From Sphingomonas sp. (lineage in GTDB: Bacteria > Pseudomonadota > Alphaproteobacteria > Sphingomonadales > Sphingomonadaceae), in contig NZ_JACCSU010000018.1 in assembly GCF_013812825.1 (NCBI RefSeq), forward strand, positions 31,485-95,484: a DNA stretch of 64,000 nt, given 5' to 3'. This document shows positions 9,312 through 19,454 of this stretch, piece by piece (within the stretch, counting starts at the first letter, position 1; the number at the start of each line of letters is the position of its first letter). Below the pieces are notes generated by a model, which worked only from the letters and a program-made list of their open reading frames with translations, ran no database searches and had not been told where the DNA came from. The position numbers and the translations under genes are program-made.

Positions 9312-11068
9312 CAGTCGACCAGCTCGGCAAGCGCCGGGCACTCGCCAAAGCCCGGCTGGTCGCGGTGCATGTCGATCAAATGCTTGTACGAGAGACCCAC
9401 CGCGCGCGGGTCGCGGTTGAGGTCGAACAGCCCGACCGGATCGACTCCGCCGAGCGGCTTGCCCAGCCCGATCGCCCAGTCGATCTGGTCGGTGAGGCTG
9501 TACCAGGTGAACCCGACGAGCGGCGCGCCGGCGCCGCGCAGCAGCTGGACATTGTGCCACTGCCGCCACAGCCAGCGCGGTCCATCGGATGCGTCGAGCC
9601 GGTTGGTCTCGGTGTGCATCATCGTCCGCCGGTAGCGCTCGTGGTACTGGTTGGCGATCACGTACCAGCCGAACAGCTCGCCGAGCGCGCGGCCCCGGCC
9701 GTCATTGTCGACCAGCCGCTCGTTCCATTCGTAATAATCGAGTCCGAGGATCGTTCGCCGCGGCACCTCGCGGGCGAGGAAGCGGCGATAATCGTCCTCC
9801 ATCCCGTGCTCGCGCAGCTTGGCCAGCATCGGGTCGCAAACGGGGTGCGCGAAAATCAGGTCGAGCGGCAGGAAGCGCCGCTCGTTCTCGAAAGCGGCAA
9901 TCGCCTCGATCCGCTCGTCGGGGCAGCACGGCTGGCAGAACTCGCTGCTCTCGCTGTTGACGAAAATGGCGTCGGGCCGGTGGCGAAGGATCGCCTCGGT
10001 CATCCGGGCGCTCGATCCGGCGAGGTTGAAGGCGGCGGTGAGGAACGCCTTGTCGTCCTTGAGCTGCTCGTTCCAGACCCCGTCGAGCGCGCTCATCCGG
10101 GCGCAGACGTACATCTCGTTGACCGGCGTGTAGAAGCGCACCCACGGGTAGCGCTGCGCGAAGGCCGCCGCATATTCGCCCAGCGCCTGGGGCAAGTCGG
10201 CGTTCTGGAAGTTGCCGAGCCAGCCCGGCACTCCGAAATGGCACAAATCGACGATCGGCTCCGGGCCATGGTCGCGAAGATCGGCCATCGGCTCGTCGGC
10301 GAGATCCCAGTTGTACTGGCCGGGCGCGGTGAACATCAGGTGCAGCGGCGGACCGTAGCGCAAATGAGTGACCCCGATCTCGCGGGCGAGCTCGAAATCC
10401 TGGCTCCAGCGCTCGTAATGGCCGGTGCCGCGCATCTGGTCGCGCCGCCAGCGGCCCCCCTCGATGGTCGGATAACTACACTCGATCCCGGTCGCGAAAA
10501 TAAAGCTTCGGCTGTCGCCTCGGCGGGCGCTGCGAGGCGGGCTGGACCGGCGCGGCGGATGCATCCGGACCGGCGGCGGCCGATCGGCGGGATAGCCGAC
10601 CGGGCGAGTGTAGAGGGCGCCGATGGTGAGGCCGAAGATCGCGTGGCCGAGCAGCAACCCGCCAAGATGGCCGGCGCTCAGGTCGGGCAGCAGCAGCGAG
10701 GGCGTCAGTGTGACGATCGCCGCTTGGGAATGCATCAGCTCGAGTTGCGGGCCGACGATCAGCAGCGCCAGCGTGGCCGGGAGCAGGCTGACGGCGAGCC
10801 CTTGAAGCGGCGGCGGCCAGTCGAACCTCGCCCAGAAGAAATAGGCGTAGAATAGCGCCCAGGCGACCCCGACCGCCATGTGCGCGGCCATTCCGACCGG
10901 CCACCAGACGAGCGCCGGTCCGTCCGGGGACACCAGGGTTCCGAGGCCGCGGACGATGTCGAACAGCGGGATTCCGGCGAGGATCAGGCCGCGGACCACG
11001 GCTTCCCAGGCGAGCGCGCCCGCCGCGCCGGCGAGCGCCGCCTTGCGCAGCGCGACGACCCGGATCAA
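9311..11068 (-). CDS. N-terminal transmembrane region fused to a GH1-like glycoside hydrolase domain
   Basis: 585 aa continuous ORF; about 170 aa of membrane segments, a Pro/Arg-rich linker, then FATGIECSYPTIEGGRWRRDQM...FYTPVNEM...MMHTETNRLD...GFTWYSLTDQIDW. Confidence 0.7.
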   Translation of the reverse strand: MIRVVALRKAALAGAAGALAWEAVVRGLILAGIPLFDIVRGLGTLVSPDGPALVWWPVGMAAHMAVGVAWALFYAYFFWARFDWPPPLQGLAVSLLPATLALLIVGPQLELMHSQAAIVTLTPSLLLPDLSAGHLGGLLLGHAIFGLTIGALYTRPVGYPADRPPPVRMHPPRRSSPPRSARRGDSRSFIFATGIECSYPTIEGGRWRRDQMRGTGHYERWSQDFELAREIGVTHLRYGPPLHLMFTAPGQYNWDLADEPMADLRDHGPEPIVDLCHFGVPGWLGNFQNADLPQALGEYAAAFAQRYPWVRFYTPVNEMYVCARMSALDGVWNEQLKDDKAFLTAAFNLAGSSARMTEAILRHRPDAIFVNSESSEFCQPCCPDERIEAIAAFENERRFLPLDLIFAHPVCDPMLAKLREHGMEDDYRRFLAREVPRRTILGLDYYEWNERLVDNDGRGRALGELFGWYVIANQYHERYRRTMMHTETNRLDASDGPRWLWRQWHNVQLLRGAGAPLVGFTWYSLTDQIDWAIGLGKPLGGVDPVGLFDLNRDPRAVGLSYKHLIDMHRDQPGFGECPALAELVD

Positions 11069-11080
11069 GCGCCCGGCCCC

Positions 11081-11566
11081 TTAATGGGCGCGGTCGCGGT
11101 CGATCACGCCGACGCCGTGGCGGTAGACGAGGTCGCCGCCCCTCCAGCCGCTGAAGATCAGGATCAGAACGACCGCGCCGGACAGATAGAGTCCGAGCGA
11201 CAGGACATTGTCGTCGCCATCGAGCCGGATCGCCAGATTGACGATCGACAGGACGACCGCCGCGACGTTCGCGATCATGTGCTGGAGCGCATGGTTGAGC
11301 CGCCGGATCCGGTCGTCGCCCATGAAGTCGATCAGTCCGAAGGCCGCGGCAACCAACGCCGTGCCGATGCCAAAGCCGATCAGCCACCGCGATGCGGTCG
11401 CGAACCCCGTGTCCCCGTAAGCGAGGAACAACAGGTCGGTGACGAACGCGCCGACCAGGCAGGTAATCGGAAACGGGATCAGCATCGGATGGATCGGGTG
11501 GGTCCCGATGCGGGCCGTGCTCCGCGGGTGATCGTGAACCCCACGGTTGTCGTCGATATCGTTCAT
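11081..11566 (-). CDS. DUF2231 domain-containing membrane protein
   Basis: ARIGTHPIHPMLIPFPITCLVGAFVTDLLFLAYGD signature. Confidence 0.85.
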   Translation of the reverse strand: MNDIDDNRGVHDHPRSTARIGTHPIHPMLIPFPITCLVGAFVTDLLFLAYGDTGFATASRWLIGFGIGTALVAAAFGLIDFMGDDRIRRLNHALQHMIANVAAVVLSIVNLAIRLDGDDNVLSLGLYLSGAVVLILIFSGWRGGDLVYRHGVGVIDRDRAH

Positions 11567-12558
11567 TTGCCGTCTCCTTTGTACTTTGCGCCCAGCAGCC
11601 CGGCGCCGACGGCCATCGCCGCGCCCGCCGCCAGCCAGCCGCGGTGCTCGCTGGCCCACAACAGCGGCGAGCGGGTCTTCGCGCCCTCGCCGAAACGGCC
11701 GTGGGCGCCGTGATCGCCCGCCACCGGCTCGAACAGATTGTCCTTCCGGCCCGGCTCGAGCGGCTGCTCATCCTGCTGGCCTTCGATGCCGGTCATGGCG
11801 AGATAGCGGTCGAGCAGCGGTGAAATCAGCTTGTCGGCGAAAATCGCCTGGTAGGCGGGCGCGCCGACGATCCATTGCTTGCGGCTGGAATGGGCGGCTT
11901 TCCAGATCGCCCGGGCGGCGACTTCGGGCTGGTAGACCGCTCCGACCGGCTGCGGGCGGCCCCTGAGATGGGCCCGGACCCAGTCGAATTGCGGCGTGTT
12001 CACGCCCGGCAGCTGGACCATCGCGAGGCGCACCTTGCTGTCCATCGCGAGCAGCTCGGCGCGCAGCGAATCCTGGAAGCCCTGGAGCGCGTGCTTGGCC
12101 GCGCAATAGGCCGACTGCAGCGGAATGCCGCGGTAGGCGAGCGCCGATCCGATCAGGACGATCGAGCCGCAGTCGCGCGCAATCATGTGCCGGAGCGCCG
12201 CCCGAGTCCCGTGGATCTGCCCGTAGAAGGTGACGTCGACGACCCGGCGGAACTCCTCGAGGCTCATGTCCATGAAGCGCGAGAAAATGCCGGCGAAGGC
12301 GTTGTTGACCCAGATGTCGATGCGGCCGAACTCGTCGATAACGCGGTCGGCGGCGCGGTCGACCTGATCGGGGTCGGCGACGTCGGCCGGGATGGCCAGC
12401 GCCTGGCCGCCGAGCTGCTCGACTTCCCTGGCGGCTGCGTCGAGGCCGTCGCGGCCGCGCGCGATCAAGGCCACCGAGCAACCGCGGCGCGCAAACTCGC
12501 GCGCGGCGGCCCGGCCGATCCCGGCGGACGCGCCGGTGATGACCGCGATTTCGGTCAT
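11563..12558 (-). CDS. SDR family oxidoreductase
   Basis: MTEIAVITGASAGIGRAAAREFARRG..., WVNNAFAG, SAYCAAKHALQGF (YxxxK). Confidence 0.92.
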   Translation of the reverse strand: MTEIAVITGASAGIGRAAAREFARRGCSVALIARGRDGLDAAAREVEQLGGQALAIPADVADPDQVDRAADRVIDEFGRIDIWVNNAFAGIFSRFMDMSLEEFRRVVDVTFYGQIHGTRAALRHMIARDCGSIVLIGSALAYRGIPLQSAYCAAKHALQGFQDSLRAELLAMDSKVRLAMVQLPGVNTPQFDWVRAHLRGRPQPVGAVYQPEVAARAIWKAAHSSRKQWIVGAPAYQAIFADKLISPLLDRYLAMTGIEGQQDEQPLEPGRKDNLFEPVAGDHGAHGRFGEGAKTRSPLLWASEHRGWLAAGAAMAVGAGLLGAKYKGDGK

Positions 12559-12679
12559 TCAATTCTCCGCTGTGCTGGAATCCAAATGCCACCGCATCCC
12601 CGAAGTTCCGAAAAGGCGCCCCGCTGCCCCTTGCCGAGCCGTCGCCTCCTTGCCACTAAGGCGGGCGAGGGGGTCGGGA

Positions 12680-13456
12680 ATGGCCGAGATCAGCGCCGAG
12701 GATTACGAAAGGCATCTCAAGCCGCTCACCAAGGAGCTGAGCGCGATGGCGCGCTGGGTCGCCGAGACCGGGCAGCGGGTCGTCGTCCTGTTCGAAGGCC
12801 GCGACACCGCCGGCAAGGGCGGCTCGATCGACATGATCGCCCGAGTGCTCAACCCGCGGCAGTGCCACGTCGTCGCCTTGTCCTCCCCCAACGAGCGCGA
12901 GCGCGCGCAATGGTATTTCCAGCGCTACGCCGCGCATTTGCCGCCGAGGGGCGAAATCGCGCTGTTCGATCGCAGCTGGTACAACCGCGCCGGGGTCGAG
13001 CCGGTGATGGGCTATTGTTCGGACGCCGACACTGGCGCGTTCCTGCGCGCGGTGCCCGAGTTCGAGCGGCACCTCGTCGAGGACGGCATCCTGCTCTACA
13101 AATATTGGCTGTGCTGCGACCAGGACAAGCAGGAGCAAAGGTTCGAAAACCGCCGCCGCAACCCGCTGAAACGCTGGAAGCTGTCGCCGATCGATGTCGC
13201 CGCGCGCAGCCAATACGACGCCTACACGCAAGCGCGCGAGACGATGCTCGCCGCGACCCACACCGAATTCGCGCCCTGGACCCTGGTCGACTTCAACGAC
13301 CAGGCGCTGGGCCGGCTGACCCTGCTCCGCGACCTGCTCGACCGGATCCCGGATACCGAGCTGCCATTGAACGAGATCGACTGGCCGCCGCTGCCCGGTC
13401 CCGCCGGCAAGGAGCGGTTCGGAGTGCTCCAGCCGATCCCCAATTACCGGGCCTGA
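12680..13456 (+). CDS. ppk2: Polyphosphate kinase 2 family protein
   Basis: VLFEGRDTAGKGGSI (Walker A), FDRSWYNRAGVEPVMGYC (Walker B/lid), LYKYWLCCDQDKQEQRF. Confidence 0.93.
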   Translation: MAEISAEDYERHLKPLTKELSAMARWVAETGQRVVVLFEGRDTAGKGGSIDMIARVLNPRQCHVVALSSPNERERAQWYFQRYAAHLPPRGEIALFDRSWYNRAGVEPVMGYCSDADTGAFLRAVPEFERHLVEDGILLYKYWLCCDQDKQEQRFENRRRNPLKRWKLSPIDVAARSQYDAYTQARETMLAATHTEFAPWTLVDFNDQALGRLTLLRDLLDRIPDTELPLNEIDWPPLPGPAGKERFGVLQPIPNYRA

Positions 13457-13556
13457 TAGCGGGCCTGAACGCGGCGATTGCGGAGCGCTGCGAAAAGCGT
13501 AGCTTGAGCGGCATGACGCTTGCTCGGCAGGGGGCTCTGGTTCGGGAGGGAGAGCG

Positions 13557-14255
13557 ATGAAGGCGTGGCGGTTGTTCGCTCAGTTGAGCGCTTACTATCT
13601 GGTCATCGCGGTGCTGGTTTACGCCGCCTTGATGCTGTTCCCCTGGGTCCGCGACTACCTCCCGGTCGGCGGAGTCGAGGAGCTGATCAACCAGCCGCAG
13701 CAGGCGGGAGCGAACGGGCTCACCGGAGTCCAGGTCCAGCAGACCGAAAACGTCGCCAATCTCGGCGAGAGCCTGTTCTGGCTGTCGACCGCGATCGTCG
13801 GCGCGCTGCTGACCGCGCTGCCGGTCAGCTGGACCTACATGGCGATCCGCCACGGCGACGAATACGACCAGTCGCTGATCAGCACGATCATCATCCTGCC
13901 GCTGGTCGTCACCGGAATCGTCGTCATCGTCCAGAACTCGCTGGCGCTGGCGTTCTCGCTCGCCGGGATCGCCGGCGCGGTGCGCTTCAAGAACTCGCTC
14001 AAGAGCTCGGGCGATGCGTTGTTCATCCTGCTGTCGGTCGGCATCGGCCTGTCGGCGGGGATCGGCGCGGTCGAGCTCGCGGTGGTGATGTCTGTCGCCT
14101 TCAACTACGGCTTCCTCGCCTTGTGGTTCACCGAATATGGCGAGCGCGAGGGGATGAAGCGCTACATGAGCGACTTCGAGATCGATCAAGCGGCCGCTCC
14201 GCCGACGGCCGTTCGTCCGGCGGCTGCCCCTCCAGCCGGGACGCCGGCCGAATAG
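13557..14255 (+). CDS. DUF4956 domain-containing membrane protein
   Basis: SWTYMAIRHGDEYDQSLISTIIILPLVVTGIVVIVQNSLALAFSLAGIAGAVRFKNSLKSSGDALFILLSVGIGLSAG. Confidence 0.85.
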   Translation: MKAWRLFAQLSAYYLVIAVLVYAALMLFPWVRDYLPVGGVEELINQPQQAGANGLTGVQVQQTENVANLGESLFWLSTAIVGALLTALPVSWTYMAIRHGDEYDQSLISTIIILPLVVTGIVVIVQNSLALAFSLAGIAGAVRFKNSLKSSGDALFILLSVGIGLSAGIGAVELAVVMSVAFNYGFLALWFTEYGEREGMKRYMSDFEIDQAAAPPTAVRPAAAPPAGTPAE

Positions 14256-14258
14256 GCC

Positions 14259-15293
14259 TTAATTGAGGCAGGTGCGGAACAGCTTGGCGGCCATCCTGCG
14301 GTCGTCGGCGATGTCGGCGAAAAAGCTGTCGAGATAGGCGGTCGCGCGCCGCCGCGCCGGCTCGTCGAGCGGGACCTGGCCGAGCACCGCCAGAAGCGGG
14401 CCGCGGCGAGCTCGAAACTCGGCGGCGATGGCCAGCGCGTGCGAGTTGTGCGCGCAGAAGCCCGCGTAGCGGCGCTCGCGGACCTGGCCGATGCCGTCGG
14501 GGGTGACCGCGTAGGGCGCGTCGACCAGGCCCGAGAAATCGAAGTCGTACGGCACCGGCACCAGGCTTCCGCCGGGGCCGGGCTCGATCAGGCGGCTGTT
14601 GTGGCAGCAGCCTTCGCCCGGCGGGCCGGCGCGGATCGACCAGTCGCGGTTGCCGATCATATATTCGAACAAGGCGACCCGGGCGGAGTCGGTAGGGCTC
14701 AGCCGGCCGGTCGCGACTCGGTCGCCGGCCGCCGCCCGGCGCATCCCGTTGCGCGCCGCGACGTCCTCGATCTGCTCGATGAAAAAGCCGACCCGGCTGG
14801 TCACCGGACGATTGTCGTCATTGACATAGTCGACCGTCGCCAGCCGTGCCCGGAAGCTCGCCGGGGTCAGCAGATTGTAGAGGCGGTAGGCGGCGTATTC
14901 GAGCAGCAGATGCTGCTGGAACGAAGCGGCGGCGCGGCAGTGGGTGACCAGCTTGAGCTGGCGCTGGCCGGCGAACAGGGACGGCGGCGCGGGCTGGGCC
15001 TGGAAGCGGACCCGGAGCGGCGGGAACTGGCAGGTTTCGCGCTTCAATCGGGTGATCCCGCGCGGCGACAGCAGGATCGCGTGCGTCTCGGCCGGCGTTC
15101 CGGGCACCGCCAGCACCCCGGCTCGGGAGTCGCGCGAATGCTGGGCGGTCTGCGCGATCCTGGTGATCGGTCCGGTGATCGTGAAGCGGATCGGATGGTC
15201 GCTGGCGAACAGGGGCTTGGGCGGCGCTTGCGCCAAGGCCGCGGTTGCCAGCCCGAGGACGGCGGCGATCAGGCCGAGGCGGCGGAGCGTCAT
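14259..15293 (-). CDS. Secreted hypothetical protein, possibly CotH-kinase-like
   Basis: Signal peptide; LEYAAYRLYNLLTPASFRARLATVDYV...EYMIGNRDWS...CCHNSRLI...VPYDFDFSGLVDAPYA resembles the N.D...HN...DFD layout of CotH-type kinases. Confidence 0.5.
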   Translation of the reverse strand: MTLRRLGLIAAVLGLATAALAQAPPKPLFASDHPIRFTITGPITRIAQTAQHSRDSRAGVLAVPGTPAETHAILLSPRGITRLKRETCQFPPLRVRFQAQPAPPSLFAGQRQLKLVTHCRAAASFQQHLLLEYAAYRLYNLLTPASFRARLATVDYVNDDNRPVTSRVGFFIEQIEDVAARNGMRRAAAGDRVATGRLSPTDSARVALFEYMIGNRDWSIRAGPPGEGCCHNSRLIEPGPGGSLVPVPYDFDFSGLVDAPYAVTPDGIGQVRERRYAGFCAHNSHALAIAAEFRARRGPLLAVLGQVPLDEPARRRATAYLDSFFADIADDRRMAAKLFRTCLN

Positions 15294-16426
15294 GGCCGGC
15301 GGCCCCCGACCGAGCCGCGGTCCCAGCTGTGGGGCACCAGCCGGTCGCCGACGATCTCGAGGTAGCTGAGCTTGCCGCCGTAATAGCGCGAAATGCCGGT
15401 ATCGATCAGCGCCAGCCGGCCGCCGTGGCTAATCGCGATCCCGGCGCGGTTGGGCGTGTGGGCGATCACCATCCGCTTGGCGCCGGTCGAGCGAAGCACG
15501 GTCGCCAGCTCCGCCTCGGGCGGCGGATAGGCGGTCGCCGGGTGCGCCTGCCCGGGAGCGGCGGCGCGAGCCTCGCTGTCGCTCGCTCGGGTCGCATAGC
15601 CGCGATACCAGAGCGGCCCGAACGGGTCGTGGATGATGGCGGTCGGAGCCTCGGTCCGGCTGGCGAGCGCGGCCGCGGTCAGCCGGTTGATCTCGTCGAC
15701 CCGGACTCCGGCGTAGCGGACGCTGACGCCGCCGTGGACGAACAAATTGTCGCCGATGCGGGCGACCGCGGGGTTGGCGATCGTCCACCGCCCGAGCGCG
15801 CCGCTCGGGCTCCACGCGGCCCGGTGCTCGAGCTTGCCGGGCGGGTTGGCGGCCAGCCAGGCGGAACGGATCGCGGCATCGCTCATCGCCGGCGCGACGG
15901 CTCGGTGGGCGGCGACGATCGCCGCCTGGTTGGCTTCATAGACTCGGCGGCGCAGGCGGTCGGAACCGGCGTTGGCGAAAGCCGCGAACTCGCCCGGGTG
16001 AACGTAGCGCAGGTCGTCGGTCATGTTCATCGCTTCGTGATTGCCGACGACGACCACGACCCGGCCGCCCGACCGCCGTGCCTGGCCCTGCAGCCGCATC
16101 AGGTGACGGATGATCTTGAGCGAATCGGGGCCGCGGTCGGTAATATCGCCCAACTGGACGAGGACCGTCGAGCCGCCCCTCCAGCGGTTGCGGCCGTCGA
16201 TCAGCCGCGCCCGCAAGGCGATCTCGCGCCACGCTTCAAAATCGCCGTGGAGGTCGCCGACGGCGACGATCCGCTGCGGTGGGGCGGCGATCGTGGGCTC
16301 GGTCATCATCGACGCGGCGATCGCAAACGCAACAGCGAGCCGCCAGATCCTCCTGATCAACTGCCTGCCTCCCCCGCGCCCGCAAGGCGCCGAGCCTAGC
16401 AAAGGCGCAGCGAAGAATCCAAACAC
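15290..16426 (-). CDS. Metallophosphoesterase family protein
   Basis: VAVGDLHGDFEAW, LVQLGDITDRGPDSLKI, VVVVGNHEAMNM. Confidence 0.93.
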   Translation of the reverse strand: MFGFFAAPLLGSAPCGRGGGRQLIRRIWRLAVAFAIAASMMTEPTIAAPPQRIVAVGDLHGDFEAWREIALRARLIDGRNRWRGGSTVLVQLGDITDRGPDSLKIIRHLMRLQGQARRSGGRVVVVVGNHEAMNMTDDLRYVHPGEFAAFANAGSDRLRRRVYEANQAAIVAAHRAVAPAMSDAAIRSAWLAANPPGKLEHRAAWSPSGALGRWTIANPAVARIGDNLFVHGGVSVRYAGVRVDEINRLTAAALASRTEAPTAIIHDPFGPLWYRGYATRASDSEARAAAPGQAHPATAYPPPEAELATVLRSTGAKRMVIAHTPNRAGIAISHGGRLALIDTGISRYYGGKLSYLEIVGDRLVPHSWDRGSVGGRRP

Positions 16427-16457
16427 GCTTTCGGCGAGCGCCGGGAAGCCAGCCTGC

Positions 16458-16676
16458 TCAGGAGTTTTGCGGGGTTCCTGGCTTGGCCGGGACGGTCTTG
16501 CACACCCTTTGCGTGCCCAGCCGGGTGCCCGTCGATTCCTCTTCGAACTCCTCGCACACGCGAGTCTCCGCCTGCGGCCTGGCCGCCGGCTTGGCGGCCT
16601 CGACCGGGACGGCGGGCTGGGTCGCGCAGGCGGCGATCATGCTGCTCAACGCCAGCATGGCCAAGCACTTGTTCAT
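16458..16676 (-). CDS. Small putative lipoprotein
   Basis: MNKCLAMLALSSMIAACATQPAVP... lipobox IAAC. Confidence 0.6.
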   Translation of the reverse strand: MNKCLAMLALSSMIAACATQPAVPVEAAKPAARPQAETRVCEEFEEESTGTRLGTQRVCKTVPAKPGTPQNS

Positions 16677-16893
16677 CGGGCACTCCTCGTTCCAGGTCCG
16701 CGGCGGTGTTGAGCAGCGGCGGACGAATCCGGCCATGCCGATTTCGACCAACGGCCTGCAGGGACGCGCCAATGACCGAGCGCGGCTCGACCGCGACCGC
16801 CGCAACCCAGGCCGGGCGGACGGAACATTGACGTCAAGGGGGCTTTTTAACCCTGCCGCTGCTAGGGAAGCGCGCGTGGGGCAGGATGACGTC

Positions 16894-17247
16894 ATGAAAA
16901 TGAAGTTCGCGCTCGCGGCCGTGGCCTTGTCGGCGGCGGTTGGCCTGCCGGATGCTGCGGACGCCCGCTCCAAGCCGCCGCTGCGCAACCCGGCGCTGCT
17001 CAACATCGGCTTCGTCTGTCACTGGCAGGCCCGCTGCATCAAGCAGCAGCAGCGGTCGATGAAGCAGGCGCTCGGCTATGTGAAGAAATACCGGCCGCCC
17101 GCGTGGAAGGTGCAGGTTTGCAACCGCAACTCGTCGCGCAACGGAACCCGCAAGGACTGGATCGGCTTCGACAATTGCATCCGCAACCCGGCGGTGCGCC
17201 CGCCGCCGCCGCCGCCGCCGCGGCCGAAGAGGAAGCGGCGGCGCTAG
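16894..17247 (+). CDS. Small secreted Cys-containing protein with polyproline/poly-Arg C-terminus
   Basis: MKMKFALAAVALSAAVGLPDAADA signal; RPPPPPPPRPKRKRRR end. Confidence 0.5.
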   Translation: MKMKFALAAVALSAAVGLPDAADARSKPPLRNPALLNIGFVCHWQARCIKQQQRSMKQALGYVKKYRPPAWKVQVCNRNSSRNGTRKDWIGFDNCIRNPAVRPPPPPPPRPKRKRRR

Positions 17248-17275
17248 AACGGAACGCGGGCGGGCCTCGCGGCTT

Positions 17276-17356
17276 GTCGACCACCCGTTCCTGGTGCTGG
17301 TCCGCGACAAGCAGACCGGCGCAGTGCTGTTCCTGGGACGGATCGCGGCGCCCTGA
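17276..17356 (+). pseudogene. Serpin C-terminal remnant
   Basis: In-frame translation VDHPFLVLVRDKQTGAVLFLGRIAAP* matches the serpin C-terminal signature (DHPFLF.IRD..TG.ILFMGRV.NP); no serpin body upstream. Confidence 0.7.
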
Positions 17357-17376
17357 TTTTCGGCGAAACGGCGCCC

Positions 17377-18144
<768 letters not shown>

Positions 18145-18197
18145 TCCCCTATCCGAACCACCGCTGTTATAGCGACCCCGCTATCCGGAGCCGCACC

Positions 18198-19454
18198 ATG
18201 GATTTCAACCTGTCACCAGCCGACGTCGAGTGGCGCGACCGGGTCAAGGCCTTCATGGATTTGGAAGTTCGGCCGCGGCGCAACGAGTATGACCGTCAGC
18301 AGGAGCAGGGCGAGCGCTGGAAGGTGCTGCCGGTGGTCGAGGAGCTCAAGGGCAAGGCGCGCTCGGCGGGGCTGTGGAACCTGTTCATGCCGCCGACCCA
18401 CGGCGCGCCCCAGGTCGACGACAGCTTCGAGTTCGACGGACCGGGCCTGAGCAACCTGCAATATGCGCTGTGCGCCGAGGAGATGGGGCGAATTCTGTGG
18501 GCGAGCGAGGCGTTCAACTGTTCGGCGCCCGACACCGGCAACATGGAGGTGCTGCACCGCTACGGGACCCGCGAGCAGAAGGAGGAATGGCTAAAGCCGC
18601 TGATGGGCGGCGAGATCCGCTCGGCGTTCCTGATGACCGAGCCCGACGTCGCGTCCTCCGACGCCACCAACATCCGCTGCCGGATCGAGATGCGCGGCAA
18701 CCCCGGATCGGGGTCCGGGGCAGGCTATGTGGTCAGCGGCCGCAAATGGTGGTCGAGCGGGGCCGGCGATCCACGCTGCAAGCTGGCGATCGTGATGGGC
18801 AAGAGCGACGAGCAAGCCGCCACCCACCAGCAGCAGTCGATGATCCTCGTGCCGATGGACGCCGACGGAGTGAAGGTCGTCCGGCACCTGCCGGTGTTCG
18901 GCTACGACGACGCTCCGCACGGCCACATGGAAGTCGAGCTCGACGAGGTGCGCGTTCCGGCGTCGAACATCCTGCTCGGCGAGGGGCGCGGGTTCGAGAT
19001 CGCGCAGGGGCGGTTGGGGCCGGGGCGGATCCACCATTGCATGCGGATGATCGGGGTCGCCGAGGAAGCCCTGGAGGCGACGGCCAGGCGGCTGCTGTCG
19101 CGAACCGCGTTCGGCAAGACGCTCGCCGAGCAATCGGTGTGGGAGGAGCGGATCGCCGACGCCCGGATCGACATCGAGATGACCCGGCTGCTGTGCCTGA
19201 AGGCGGCCGACATGATGGACCGGGTCGGCAACAAGGCGGCGCAGGGCGAGATCGCGATGATCAAGGTCGCCGCTCCGCGAACCGCTCTCAAGGTGCTCGA
19301 CGACGCGATCCAGGCGCACGGCGGCGCCGGAGTGTCGTCGGACTTCCCGCTGGCGAGCGCCTGGGCGTCGGTGCGCACGCTGCGCCTCGCCGACGGGCCC
19401 GACGAGGTCCACCGCCGGGCGATCGCTCGGCTGGAGTTCAACAAGCATCGATGA
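18198..19454 (+). CDS. Acyl-CoA dehydrogenase family protein (ACAD10/11-like)
   Basis: [47 protein letters not shown]...[11 protein letters not shown]. Confidence 0.93.
   Translation: MDFNLSPADVEWRDRVKAFMDLEVRPRRNEYDRQQEQGERWKVLPVVEELKGKARSAGLWNLFMPPTHGAPQVDDSFEFDGPGLSNLQYALCAEEMGRILWASEAFNCSAPDTGNMEVLHRYGTREQKEEWLKPLMGGEIRSAFLMTEPDVASSDATNIRCRIEMRGNPGSGSGAGYVVSGRKWWSSGAGDPRCKLAIVMGKSDEQAATHQQQSMILVPMDADGVKVVRHLPVFGYDDAPHGHMEVELDEVRVPASNILLGEGRGFEIAQGRLGPGRIHHCMRMIGVAEEALEATARRLLSRTAFGKTLAEQSVWEERIADARIDIEMTRLLCLKAADMMDRVGNKAAQGEIAMIKVAAPRTALKVLDDAIQAHGGAGVSSDFPLASAWASVRTLRLADGPDEVHRRAIARLEFNKHR

Noticed and set aside
9242-10855. 537-aa forward ORF opposite the GH1-like gene
   Set aside because: Antisense frame; composition typical of spurious high-GC ORFs.
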